Shown here piece after piece: positions 7,146 through 15,012 of a stretch of DNA of 19,491 nucleotides. A program made the position numbers and the translations under genes. This DNA comes from a bacterium (GTDB taxonomy: Bacteria > Verrucomicrobiota > Verrucomicrobiae > Opitutales > Opitutaceae), in assembly GCA_021780625.1 (NCBI GenBank), contig JAJXYI010000430.1, positions 1-19,491 on the forward strand, given 5' to 3'. Numbering within the stretch: the first letter of the stretch is position 1; each line of letters starts with the position of its first letter. The notes under the pieces are model-generated. The model saw only the letters and a program-made list of their open reading frames with translations. It made no database searches and was not told the DNA's origin.

Positions 7146-9146
7146 ATGGCCCTTCCTCCCAAGTCAGACAGTGATGAGAGTGGCGCACCGTCCCGGTCGC
7201 GTCCCGCAGCCAAGAAGACGGCACGCCCTGTGAAACGGGTCCGTTCGCGCAAGACGAAGGGTGACGAGGAGGCATCGCCTGCGAGTCCGGTGCAGGAGAC
7301 GGGTGAGTTGTTTGCCACCACTCCTGAGCCGGAGGGGAGGCAGCAGCCGGCACCGGCGCCAGTGGCCCGCGAGCAGGCGCCCGAAGCGCGTCCCGCAGCT
7401 CCCTCCGAGCCCGCTGAAGCTAAGGAACGGATGGAGAACGTACAGCCCTCGCCTGAAAATCCTGCGCAGGAGGTGGCTCCTCAAGCGGCACCTGCACAAT
7501 CCGGCGAGGCGCCAGAGGCCCCTGCCTCCGAAACGTCAGCCGAGCCCTCACGTGCGCCGCGCGGTCCGGAAGGTCAGCAGGGCGGTTCCGGGAGCCAACA
7601 TCACGGTGGCCAGGGCGAACGCGCGGGTCCGGTGATCAAGGACCGGAATTACTGGAAGAATCTCAAGAAGGAGAAGAAAAAGTGGAAGCAGATGCAGCGT
7701 CAGGGCGGCCCGGGCGGTCAGGGCGGCGGTCATGGCCAGCATGAGAGGGTTCCTCAGCAGCCTCCTCCTCCGAGTTTCGTGCCGTCCGCGCTGGGCGACC
7801 TTCCCGATCCGTCACGTTTTGCCGATGTTGCCGCGCTCGACGCGCTGGCTGCCGACCTTGCAGCGCAGGCGCAGGGGGCGGGGATCGCGCTGGACGAGCT
7901 GTATGCGAAGCCGATGGCCGAACTTGTTGCCGTGGCCCGTGAGCTAGGAGCGTCGATCGAGGGCGCGCCGCCGCCCCGACGGGTGCTCCTGGAGAAGGTG
8001 CTCGACGCCACTTCCGCCAGCAAGCGGATGCTATCCGACAAGGGCTGGCTCGACCTCACCGACCGCGGTTACGGCTTCATCGTACACCGGCACGTCAATT
8101 ACCGTCTGTATCCGGAAAACACCTATGTGCCGGAGTCGCTCGTCAAGCGCTACGGCTTGAAGCGCGGGCATGAAATCCGTGTGGTGGCCCAGGCCCCCCT
8201 CGGGAGCGAGCGCTGCGCCTCGGCGGTCAAGATCGAGGCCGTCATGGGCAAGGATCCCGGCGAGATCGCGAAGATCACACCTTTCGAGGAGCTGACCCCG
8301 TATTATCCTCTCAATCGGATCCACGTGGAGGCGCCCGAAGTGCATCCCAAGGATGTGTCGATGCGGGCCGTGGACATTCTGACCCCGATCGGCTTCGGCC
8401 AGCGCGGGTTGATCGTCGCTCCGCCGCGCACGGGCAAGACGGTGCTGCTGCACAACATTGCGAACTCGATTTCCGCCAATTTCCCCGAGGCGACGCTGAT
8501 CATCCTCCTGGTGGACGAGCGGCCCGAGGAAGTGACCGATTTCAAGCGTCACACCAAGGGCGAGATCGTCTGTTCGACGTTCGACGAGATGCCGGAAAAC
8601 CATGTGCATGCGGCCGAGATGGTGAGCGAGAAGGCGAAGCGCCTGGTGGAGATGGGCAAGCACGTGATCATCCTTCTCGATTCAATCACGCGCCTGGCGC
8701 GCGCCTACAACGCGCTGGCCTCGAATTCGGGCAAAATCATGTCGGGCGGCGTGGAGGCGACGGCGCTGCAGAAACCGAAGCGTTTCTTTGGCGCTGCGCG
8801 CAACATCGAGGGCGCGGGCAGCCTGACGATCCTGGGCACGGCGCTCATCGACACGGGCAGCCGCATGGACGAGGTGATCTTCGAGGAGTTCAAGGGCACG
8901 GGCAACATGGAGCTGCACCTGGACCGCGGCCTTTCGGACAAGCGCATCTTCCCGGCGGTGAATATCGACCGCTCCGGAACGCGCAAAGAAGAGTTGATCT
9001 ATCATCCCGAGGAACTGCAGCGCATCTATGCGTTGCGCCGGGCGATGCAGGGGCTGGGTCCGATCGAATCGATGGACATGCTGATTCAGCGTCTGAAGAA
9101 GACGAAGACCAACGCCGAGTTCCTGCTCGGATTGAGCCGTACCTGA
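7146..9146 (+). CDS. rho: Transcription termination factor Rho with long disordered N-terminus
   Basis: Rho is the hexameric RNA-dependent ATPase/helicase that ends transcription. The 666-residue product is about 250 residues longer than E. coli Rho. Residues 1-235 are low complexity: a Lys/Arg-rich start, then Pro/Ala/Glu-rich repeats, a basic patch ([12 protein letters not shown], near 170-185) and a Gly/Gln/His stretch. The Rho_N helical domain begins near 249 ([12 protein letters not shown]), the cold-shock-like RNA-binding domain at about 300-385 (DRGYGFIV...YVPESLVKR) and the RecA-type core follows. Walker A is APPRTGKT (Lys431), Walker B is VIILLDS, with the Q/R-loop region [10 protein letters not shown] and [12 protein letters not shown]. 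Compared with the E. coli loop APPKAGKT two residues differ. The ATG lies 12 bp after coaE. An intrinsic terminator follows the stop. Confidence 0.97.
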   Translation: MALPPKSDSDESGAPSRSRPAAKKTARPVKRVRSRKTKGDEEASPASPVQETGELFATTPEPEGRQQPAPAPVAREQAPEARPAAPSEPAEAKERMENVQPSPENPAQEVAPQAAPAQSGEAPEAPASETSAEPSRAPRGPEGQQGGSGSQHHGGQGERAGPVIKDRNYWKNLKKEKKKWKQMQRQGGPGGQGGGHGQHERVPQQPPPPSFVPSALGDLPDPSRFADVAALDALAADLAAQAQGAGIALDELYAKPMAELVAVARELGASIEGAPPPRRVLLEKVLDATSASKRMLSDKGWLDLTDRGYGFIVHRHVNYRLYPENTYVPESLVKRYGLKRGHEIRVVAQAPLGSERCASAVKIEAVMGKDPGEIAKITPFEELTPYYPLNRIHVEAPEVHPKDVSMRAVDILTPIGFGQRGLIVAPPRTGKTVLLHNIANSISANFPEATLIILLVDERPEEVTDFKRHTKGEIVCSTFDEMPENHVHAAEMVSEKAKRLVEMGKHVIILLDSITRLARAYNALASNSGKIMSGGVEATALQKPKRFFGAARNIEGAGSLTILGTALIDTGSRMDEVIFEEFKGTGNMELHLDRGLSDKRIFPAVNIDRSGTRKEELIYHPEELQRIYALRRAMQGLGPIESMDMLIQRLKKTKTNAEFLLGLSRT

Positions 9147-9171
9147 GATCGTTGGCTCGAGCGTTTTTGAG

Positions 9172-9213
9172 AGTGCGCGACGGCTTCGGCCCCGCGCACT
9201 TTCTGTTTTATTG
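9172..9213 (+). terminator. Intrinsic terminator after rho
   Basis: AGTGCGCG (9172-9179) pairs perfectly with CGCGCACT (9193-9200). Inside it a GGC/GCC mini-stem caps a TTCG loop (9182-9191), and the hairpin is followed by TTTCTGTTTTATT. The T tract is interrupted but rich enough for Rho-independent termination. It ends the coaE-rho unit before the convergent GH13 gene. The other side of the hairpin lacks a comparable T tract on the minus strand, so it is probably one-directional. Confidence 0.8.
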
Positions 9214-9295
9214 AGGACTGAGACGCGGCGACTGGGGATGGGAGGGACGGGTATTCGCTGGGCTGTTACCAGGTCCGGCCTCGGTGACTTGTGAT

Positions 9296-11014
9296 TCAGA
9301 TCGAAGGCTTGGTCGGCTCGACGTGCCAGATCGAGTAGCTCACGCCCTGCATGGACAGATGCACGCGAGCGCCTTCGATGCGGAGCGTGGCGGGTTTGCC
9401 GGCGATGAGCTCGAGCCGGCCCGGTGTGCCGAGGGTGAATTCGGCGTCGTGGGGGGCGGCGGCGGGGTTGAGCGCGACCACGAGCGTTTCGCCACCGCCT
9501 GAGCGCTGATAGACGAAGGGGTAGCCGTGGCTGACGGCGTACAGCGGCTTGAAATCGGCGTAGGCGGCGAGTGCGGGTTCACGCTTGTGCAGGGCTATCA
9601 GGCGGCGGACGCGGTTGAGAAGGGAGTTGGGATCGTGCTGCTCGGCGGCGACGTTGGGGGCGGCAGGGTCGGGATCGACGGGGAGGTAGAGCTTGTCGGG
9701 CACCGCGGTGGAGAAGCCCTTGTCGGGGCCGGAGGTCCACTGCATAGGGGTGCGCGCTCCGGCGCGGGGCTTGTAGCAGCCTTCGATCTGCGGGAGACCG
9801 TGCAGCTGGCGCATGCCGATTTCGTTTCCGTAGTAGAGGAAGGGAACGCCGGGCATCGTCAGGCCGAAGACCATGATCAGCTCGAGATCGTCGGCGTCGC
9901 GGTGATTGCCGAGGCGGGCGAGATCATGGTTGCCGAGCGGCAGGCAGATGTAGCCTTTGGAACGCGTGGCCGCGTAGTCCTTCAGATAGGGCGTGAGGAA
10001 CGCCATGATGTCGCCCTTGCCCTCGCGGTCGAAGAAACTGTGACCGCTGTCCATGCCGTTGAGGATGCGCCAGCTCTCCTTTTGGTAGAGGGAGTTGAAG
10101 CCCTGGTTCCAGTGATAGAACATGGCATCGAAGGGGCCGAGCGCCTCCTCGGGATCGGACCATTCGGCGACGGTGAAGGAATTTGGGTAGCGTTTATGCA
10201 GGACGTCGCGAAGCCCGAGCCAGAACTTGGCGGACAGATTATCGCGGTCGTTCTTCACGAGTGAGCCGGCCATGTCCGCGCGGAAGCCGTCGGCGCCCAT
10301 GTCCATCCAGAAGCACATGACACGCTTCATCTCGGCGCGCAGGGCGAGGACGTCGGGGTTGTCGACGGAAAGCTGCCAGGGTTTGGCGGGGTCGGGATGG
10401 TCGTAGCCGTAGTTGAGCGCGGGCTCGTTCCAGAAAAAGTTCGAGAGGTAGTTTCCGTTGCGCTGGCCGTAGCCGTGGACCCAGCGTTGGCCGGGTTCGA
10501 ACTTCCAGGCGTTGTTGGTCCAGACGTACCAGTTCCAGGTCCGGCTTGGCTTCTGGTGGGTGGAGGCGACGAACCAGGGGTTGTCGATGGAGGTGTAGCT
10601 GGTGACGAAGTCGAAGAGCACCTTGAGACCGCGCTTGTGGGCCTCGACGAACAGGCGGCGGGCGTCGGCGTTGGTGCCGTAGCGTGGGGCGATTTTGTAA
10701 TAATTGCGGATGTCGTAGCCCGCGTCGTTGAAGGGCGAATCGAACCAGGGATTGATCCAGATGGCGTCGACGCCGAGGCTCTTGATGTAATCGAGCCGGG
10801 ATATGATGCCGGGAATGTCGCCGATCCCGTCGCCGTTGGAGTCCTGGAAAGTCTGGGGGTAGATCTGGTAGATGACCGCGTGATTGACCCAGGCAGGTTC
10901 GGGAGGAATCACGGCGGCGGCGCATGAGCAGAGGAAAGCCGCGGTGGCGAGAGCGGCCGCGGCCGCGGCACGGAGAGGCCCATGGGAGCTGGGAGGGGGC
11001 GGGGTGGGGCGCAT
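9296..11014 (-). CDS. Exported GH13 alpha-amylase-family glycoside hydrolase
   Basis: A 572-residue GH13 enzyme acting on alpha-glucans or alpha-glucosides. The start at 11014 gives MRPTPP followed by an Ala-rich hydrophobic run ending LCSC (Cys31), so it is exported and possibly lipid-anchored; the lipobox is not ideal. The frame stays open further upstream but there overlaps the divergent pabB. The barrel starts at VIYQIYPQTFQDSNGDGIGD. Region II is GFRADMA (nucleophile Asp247), region III AEW (acid/base Glu284) and region IV GNHD (Asp364), so the catalytic triad is complete. Region I, normally of the form DxVxNH, is DFVTSY (135-140), replacing the usual Asn and His. A beta-sandwich domain follows from about residue 480. 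Oligo-1,6-glucosidase, trehalose-linked or amylase activity cannot be separated from sequence alone. Confidence 0.92.
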   Translation of the reverse strand: MRPTPPPPSSHGPLRAAAAAALATAAFLCSCAAAVIPPEPAWVNHAVIYQIYPQTFQDSNGDGIGDIPGIISRLDYIKSLGVDAIWINPWFDSPFNDAGYDIRNYYKIAPRYGTNADARRLFVEAHKRGLKVLFDFVTSYTSIDNPWFVASTHQKPSRTWNWYVWTNNAWKFEPGQRWVHGYGQRNGNYLSNFFWNEPALNYGYDHPDPAKPWQLSVDNPDVLALRAEMKRVMCFWMDMGADGFRADMAGSLVKNDRDNLSAKFWLGLRDVLHKRYPNSFTVAEWSDPEEALGPFDAMFYHWNQGFNSLYQKESWRILNGMDSGHSFFDREGKGDIMAFLTPYLKDYAATRSKGYICLPLGNHDLARLGNHRDADDLELIMVFGLTMPGVPFLYYGNEIGMRQLHGLPQIEGCYKPRAGARTPMQWTSGPDKGFSTAVPDKLYLPVDPDPAAPNVAAEQHDPNSLLNRVRRLIALHKREPALAAYADFKPLYAVSHGYPFVYQRSGGGETLVVALNPAAAPHDAEFTLGTPGRLELIAGKPATLRIEGARVHLSMQGVSYSIWHVEPTKPSI

Positions 11015-11264
11015 GACGTTGATGCGCCCACGAATCGATGCGGCACGCAAGCCGGGACACCGCAGAATCAAACGAGTGAGTCCCAAACAGGGGCGGCGGC
11101 AGCGTGACTGGCGAAATTTGCCCGGTCCAGGCAAGGGACGTGTTGGGTGCCCGCGTGAGGCGAGGGAGGCTGCGGTTTCGATGAGCCCCGGGGTGGGGGC
11201 TGCGCCGATTGACTCGCGTCCGGAGGGATTCCCCGCTCTCGTCCGTGGCTCACACGCACACAGC
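11015..11264. other. 250-bp divergent region between the GH13 gene and pabB
   Basis: This GC-rich region must hold the promoters of the exported GH13 gene (-) and the pabB-pabC genes (+). Both reading frames remain open through it, which reflects base composition. I see no clear sigma-70 boxes, operator repeat or riboswitch-like structure. Confidence 0.35.
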
Positions 11265-12716
11265 ATGACCACCGTTGAATGCGAGCACGTCCCCTGCGGG
11301 CGCACGGCGGACCGGGTATTCGCCCGGCTGGCGGGGCGCGCGGGCAGCTGCTTTCTCGACAGCGCTTCCGACATCGGGGGCCTCGGACGGTATTCGTTTA
11401 TCGGATTCGACCCCTTTCTGGTGATCCGGACGGACGGGGAAGGGACGACCGTGACCGAAGACGGGGTCTGGCGCAGGGAGCCTGGGGAGCCGCTGGAGGT
11501 GCTTCGAGCGCAGCTACGACGCTTTTCGACCGAGCCTGTGGACGGGGTTCCCTTTCCCGGGGGGGCGGTGGGGGGGCTTGCGTATGAATTTGGCTCGCGG
11601 CTCGAGCGGATCCCGCGTCCGGACGGTAGCATGGAGGGCATTCCGGAGATGCAGTGGTCGTTCTACGACGGCGTGATCATGTTCGAACGGGGGGTGCCCG
11701 GAGCATGGTGCGTGGCGAACCCGGTTCATCGGGCCTCTGGAAGGCGCATTTTGGCGAGGTTGAGGGATGCGCTCGAGGAGGGAGCGGAGAATATGGAGGA
11801 GGAGGGCGACGGCTCGCTGGAGGCGGGCGCGGTCTCGAATTTTGACCGCGCCGAGTACGAGGCGGCGGTGCGTTCGGTGAAGGCGCGGATTGCGGCGGGG
11901 GAGGTTTATCAGGTCAACCTCTCCCAGCGATTTGAACTTCCGATGCGGGGTGATCCCTATGCGCTTTACCGGCGGCTTCGGGCGCTCAGTCCTGCGCCCT
12001 TCGCGTGTTATCTGAACGCGGGAGACTGGCAGATCGCGAGCAGTTCGCCCGAAAGGTTCCTGCGGCTGGAGGGGAGGCGGGTTGAAACGCGGCCGATCAA
12101 GGGAACGCGTCCGCGGGGGCGCAATGAAGAGGAGGATCATCGCTTGCGCGACGAACTGTGGCGGAGTGACAAGGATCGCGCGGAACTGCTCATGATCGTG
12201 GACCTCGAACGCAACGACCTCGGGCGCGTCTGCGAAATCGGCTCGGTGTGCGTCGATGAACTCTATCGCATTGAGACCCATCCAACGGTGCACCACCTGG
12301 TATCGACGGTTTCTGGCGAGCTGAAGAGGGGACTCGACGTGATCGACTGCGTGCGCGCGGCGTTTCCGGGCGGCTCGATCACGGGAGCTCCGAAGATCAG
12401 CGCCCAGCATGCGATCGCAGCCCTCGAGAAAGGTCCGCGCGGGGTTTACACGGGGTCGATCGGATATCTGGGATTTGACGGAAACGCGGATCTGAACATC
12501 GCGATCCGCACGATCATCTGCCGAGAGGGGAGGGCGAGCTATCAGGTCGGGGGTGGAATCGTGTGGGATTCGGATCCGGCGCGGGAGTACGAGGAGACCC
12601 TGACCAAGGGCCTGGCGATGCAGGCGGCATTGCGGGGCGTGGAACTTCAGACGTTGCGCGAAGAGATCGGAGGAGGGGATCCTTCGGGCTTGGCGGGACC
12701 TGGGACCTGCGCTTGA
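11265..12716 (+). CDS. pabB: Aminodeoxychorismate synthase component I
   Basis: PabB converts chorismate and ammonia (from the PabA glutaminase) into 4-amino-4-deoxychorismate for folate. The 483-residue product shows the chorismate-binding family motifs in order: SSSPERFLRLEG, RPIKGTRPRG, DLERNDLGRV, HPTVHHLVSTVSG, FPGGSITGAPK, YTGSIGYLG and QVGGGIVWDSDP. The Lys in PIKGT (Lys279) is the residue that marks aminodeoxychorismate synthase; anthranilate synthase TrpE usually has PIAGT there. I start at the ATG at 11265 (MTTVECEHVPCG), where homology to the N-terminal domain begins; the open frame upstream to 10884 is not conserved-looking. The stop is 4 bp before pabC, a clear operon. No PabA is present here, so a PabA or shared TrpG glutaminase must be elsewhere. 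Confidence 0.93.
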   Translation: MTTVECEHVPCGRTADRVFARLAGRAGSCFLDSASDIGGLGRYSFIGFDPFLVIRTDGEGTTVTEDGVWRREPGEPLEVLRAQLRRFSTEPVDGVPFPGGAVGGLAYEFGSRLERIPRPDGSMEGIPEMQWSFYDGVIMFERGVPGAWCVANPVHRASGRRILARLRDALEEGAENMEEEGDGSLEAGAVSNFDRAEYEAAVRSVKARIAAGEVYQVNLSQRFELPMRGDPYALYRRLRALSPAPFACYLNAGDWQIASSSPERFLRLEGRRVETRPIKGTRPRGRNEEEDHRLRDELWRSDKDRAELLMIVDLERNDLGRVCEIGSVCVDELYRIETHPTVHHLVSTVSGELKRGLDVIDCVRAAFPGGSITGAPKISAQHAIAALEKGPRGVYTGSIGYLGFDGNADLNIAIRTIICREGRASYQVGGGIVWDSDPAREYEETLTKGLAMQAALRGVELQTLREEIGGGDPSGLAGPGTCA

Positions 12717-12720
12717 ACCG

Positions 12721-13551
12721 ATGCACGTCCCGATGACCACACCACTTGCAATGCTCAACGGACGGATCGAGCACGCAGGCGCACTGCGGATCTCGCCGCT
12801 GTCCGAGGGTTTTCAATTCGGGTACGGGGTGTTCACGACCCTGCGCCTAGTGGGTGGCCGACCGGCAATGATGACCGAACATCACGGGCGCCTGACTGTC
12901 CAGGCGGCGGCGCTTGACCTCGGGCGTCCGTCGGAGATCGCCGAATTGAAGGAACGGTGTCTGATGCTGGCGCGGGAGGCGGGGGCGTGCGACGGGGCGC
13001 TTCGGATAACCTGGTTTCGCGACGTCGAGGGAACCAGTGAACTCATCCAACTGCGGCCCACCACGTATGCGCCTGAGTTGTATCGCCTGGGCGCGCGGTT
13101 GTATCGCGTCGAGGCCGAAGGAGGCGCTACGCTGTCCGGACTCAAGACGATCGCCTACCTGCGATTTCTGCGCGCCAAACGCGCGGCGGCCGGCGCGGGC
13201 TTTGACGAAGCGCTCCTGGTGACTGCGGGCGGCCGCGTGTTGGAGGGCGCCACGACGAACGTATTTTGTGTGCTCGAAGGGGTGCTCGCCACGCCTCCTG
13301 AGTCGGAGGGCCTGCTCCCGGGGGTGGTCCGTGGGGCGATCTTGAAGGGCAGCTGCGGCGTTGGAGCCTTGGAGCGGGCGATCACCTGGGATGAGCTCCT
13401 TGGCGCGCAGGAGGTATTTGTGACGAATTCCGTGATGGGCGTGATGCCAGTGAGGGGATTAGGGGACCGCCTGCTGGCGTCGGCGGGTGGACCGATCACT
13501 CGGGAGGTTACCAAAGGCTGGGCGGGTCTGGAGGCGGCTTCGCTCGAATGA
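12721..13551 (+). CDS. pabC: Aminodeoxychorismate lyase, class IV aminotransferase fold
   Basis: A 276-residue PLP enzyme of the class IV aminotransferase fold. Placed directly behind pabB, it most likely cleaves 4-amino-4-deoxychorismate to 4-aminobenzoate and pyruvate. Visible features are the N-terminal FQFGYGVFTTLRL segment, the PLP-binding Lys142 in SGLKTIAYL, EGATTNVFCV around residue 178 and LLPGVVRGAIL. Branched-chain or D-amino-acid aminotransferases share these motifs, so the assignment leans on the operon with pabB, only 4 bp away. An in-frame ATG at 12733 (MTTPLAML) is an alternative start and begins closer to the usual family N-terminus. No strong Shine-Dalgarno precedes either. 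Confidence 0.85.
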   Translation: MHVPMTTPLAMLNGRIEHAGALRISPLSEGFQFGYGVFTTLRLVGGRPAMMTEHHGRLTVQAAALDLGRPSEIAELKERCLMLAREAGACDGALRITWFRDVEGTSELIQLRPTTYAPELYRLGARLYRVEAEGGATLSGLKTIAYLRFLRAKRAAAGAGFDEALLVTAGGRVLEGATTNVFCVLEGVLATPPESEGLLPGVVRGAILKGSCGVGALERAITWDELLGAQEVFVTNSVMGVMPVRGLGDRLLASAGGPITREVTKGWAGLEAASLE

Positions 13552-13624
13552 TTGCGCGCCTCGCCAGGGCGGCCTGCCGCTTTCGGCGTGCCATGCCAGC
13601 TGCGTTGCGGACACTGCAAGCGAT

Positions 13625-14953
13625 ATGTTCCTTTCCCGAATGCTAGTGACCGTGGCGTGCCTCGGGTCCGTTCTGGCCGGCAGCGCCTTTGCCTCTCCGG
13701 CTCGCGCGGCGGCGCCGTCATCCTCGGAACTCGAAGCGTTTGCGAACAGCGTCGATGCGGAGCTCCGCACGGACATCCTGCCGTATTGGATAAAACACTT
13801 CAGAAATCCGGCAGGACCGGGCTTTTGGGGCGAGATCGAGAATGACGGTACGGTGCGTCCGGATGCGCCGATCGGCTGCCTGCTCACCTCGCGCATCCTG
13901 TGGACGTATTCGGCGGCCTACCGTCGCACGAAGGATCCCGCCTACCTGGCGATGGCGCAGGACGCCTATGACACGCTTCAGAAACGGTTTTGGGACGCCA
14001 AGGACGGCGGCTTCCTCTGGAAGCTTTCGCCCGACGGTCGGATTCTTGACGGCCGAAAGGAAGTCTACGGGCAGTCGTTTGCGATCTATGGGCTGGCAGA
14101 ATATTACCTGGCGACCGGCAACCAGGCGGCGCTTGACCGTGCGATCGAGGTTTACCACCTGCTTGAAAAATACAGCCACGACCGTGCGCACGGCGGCTAT
14201 CTGGAGGCCTTCACCCGCGATTGGAAGCGTCCGCCCGGTGCGCGCCTGAGCGACATCGGACCCGAATACGCCAAGTCGCAGAACACGAATCTTCACCTGA
14301 TGGAGGCGTATACAAACCTACTGCGGGCGTGGCCCGATGCGGGGCTCCGGACCAATCTGCGTCAGCTGGCCGAGGTGATGATCACCCACGTCCTATCGCC
14401 GGACGGATCGCACCTGATCCTATATTTCGACGCGGACTGGACGCCACGCTCGACGACGACGTCCTTCGGCCACGATATCGAGTTCAATTGGCTCCTGACC
14501 GAGACGGCAGGCGTCCTGGGGGATCCGGCGTTTGAGGCGCGGGTGAAGCCGATTTGCCTGAAGATTGCGTCGGACACCCTGGCCGAGGGCGTCGACAAAG
14601 ACGGCGGGTTGATGAACGAGGCAAATCCCGCGGGGGTGATTACGGACGGCAGCAAGGAGTGGTGGCAGCAGGCCGAGGCGCTGACCGGGTTCATCAACGC
14701 GTATCAACTCTCTGGTGACCCGAAATATTATCAGGCTGCGCGCGGCGTGTGGCGTTTCATCGAGACCCACCTCATCGACCACGAGCACGGCGAGTGGTTT
14801 TGGGGCGTCGAGAGGGACGGAAGCCTCGAGCCGCACCGCTACAAGGCGGGCTTCTGGAAATGCCCGTATCACAACAGCCGCTGCTGCATGGAGGCCTCGA
14901 CGCGCCTTTGGACCCTTGCGGCGGAATCAGCTGGCGCGCAGGCGCCGAACTGA
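13625..14953 (+). CDS. Exported AGE/cellobiose 2-epimerase family protein
   Basis: A 442-residue (alpha/alpha)6-barrel protein of the N-acylglucosamine 2-epimerase/cellobiose 2-epimerase family, which invert or isomerise C2 of reducing-end sugars. Motifs in order are RILWTYSAAYR (Arg90), GGFLWKLSPDG, YGQSFAIYGLAEYY, NTNLHLMEAYTNL, FGHDIEFNWLL (His283, Glu286), WWQQAEALTGF and KCPYHNSRCCME (His416). The paired histidines plus Arg and Glu match the family's active site, favouring cellobiose epimerase or mannose isomerase over N-acylglucosamine epimerase. I start at 13625 because MFLSRMLVTVACLG...ASPARAAA reads as a signal peptide (cut near residue 28). Family members are mostly cytoplasmic, so export is unusual. 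It follows pabC by 73 bp, possibly co-transcribed, but metabolically unrelated. Confidence 0.88.
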   Translation: MFLSRMLVTVACLGSVLAGSAFASPARAAAPSSSELEAFANSVDAELRTDILPYWIKHFRNPAGPGFWGEIENDGTVRPDAPIGCLLTSRILWTYSAAYRRTKDPAYLAMAQDAYDTLQKRFWDAKDGGFLWKLSPDGRILDGRKEVYGQSFAIYGLAEYYLATGNQAALDRAIEVYHLLEKYSHDRAHGGYLEAFTRDWKRPPGARLSDIGPEYAKSQNTNLHLMEAYTNLLRAWPDAGLRTNLRQLAEVMITHVLSPDGSHLILYFDADWTPRSTTTSFGHDIEFNWLLTETAGVLGDPAFEARVKPICLKIASDTLAEGVDKDGGLMNEANPAGVITDGSKEWWQQAEALTGFINAYQLSGDPKYYQAARGVWRFIETHLIDHEHGEWFWGVERDGSLEPHRYKAGFWKCPYHNSRCCMEASTRLWTLAAESAGAQAPN

Positions 14954-14973
14954 ACGCGCGTATCCCATGGATG

Positions 14974-15005
14974 GGTCCGGCGCCGCCACGAGGGTGAGCC
15001 GGACC
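14974..15005. repeat. Hairpin between convergent epimerase and galE genes
   Basis: GGTCCGGC (14974-14981) pairs perfectly with GCCGGACC (14998-15005) around a 16-nt loop. It fills the 59-bp gap between two stop codons. Neither strand has a T tract after it, so it is not a classical intrinsic terminator, but it could stabilise both 3' ends or assist termination. Confidence 0.4.
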
Positions 15006-15012
15006 GGGTGGC

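Noticed and set aside
10884..11264. N-terminal extension of the pabB frame
   Set aside because: The extension is low complexity and overlaps the GH13 signal sequence; family similarity begins after the ATG at 11265.
11015..11641. N-terminal extension of the GH13 frame upstream of 11014
   Set aside because: It overlaps the pabB coding region and would hide the signal peptide that follows Met at 11014.
11514..12758. 414-codon open frame antisense to pabB
   Set aside because: pabB motifs are clear on the plus strand; the antisense product is Arg/Pro-rich without recognisable domains.
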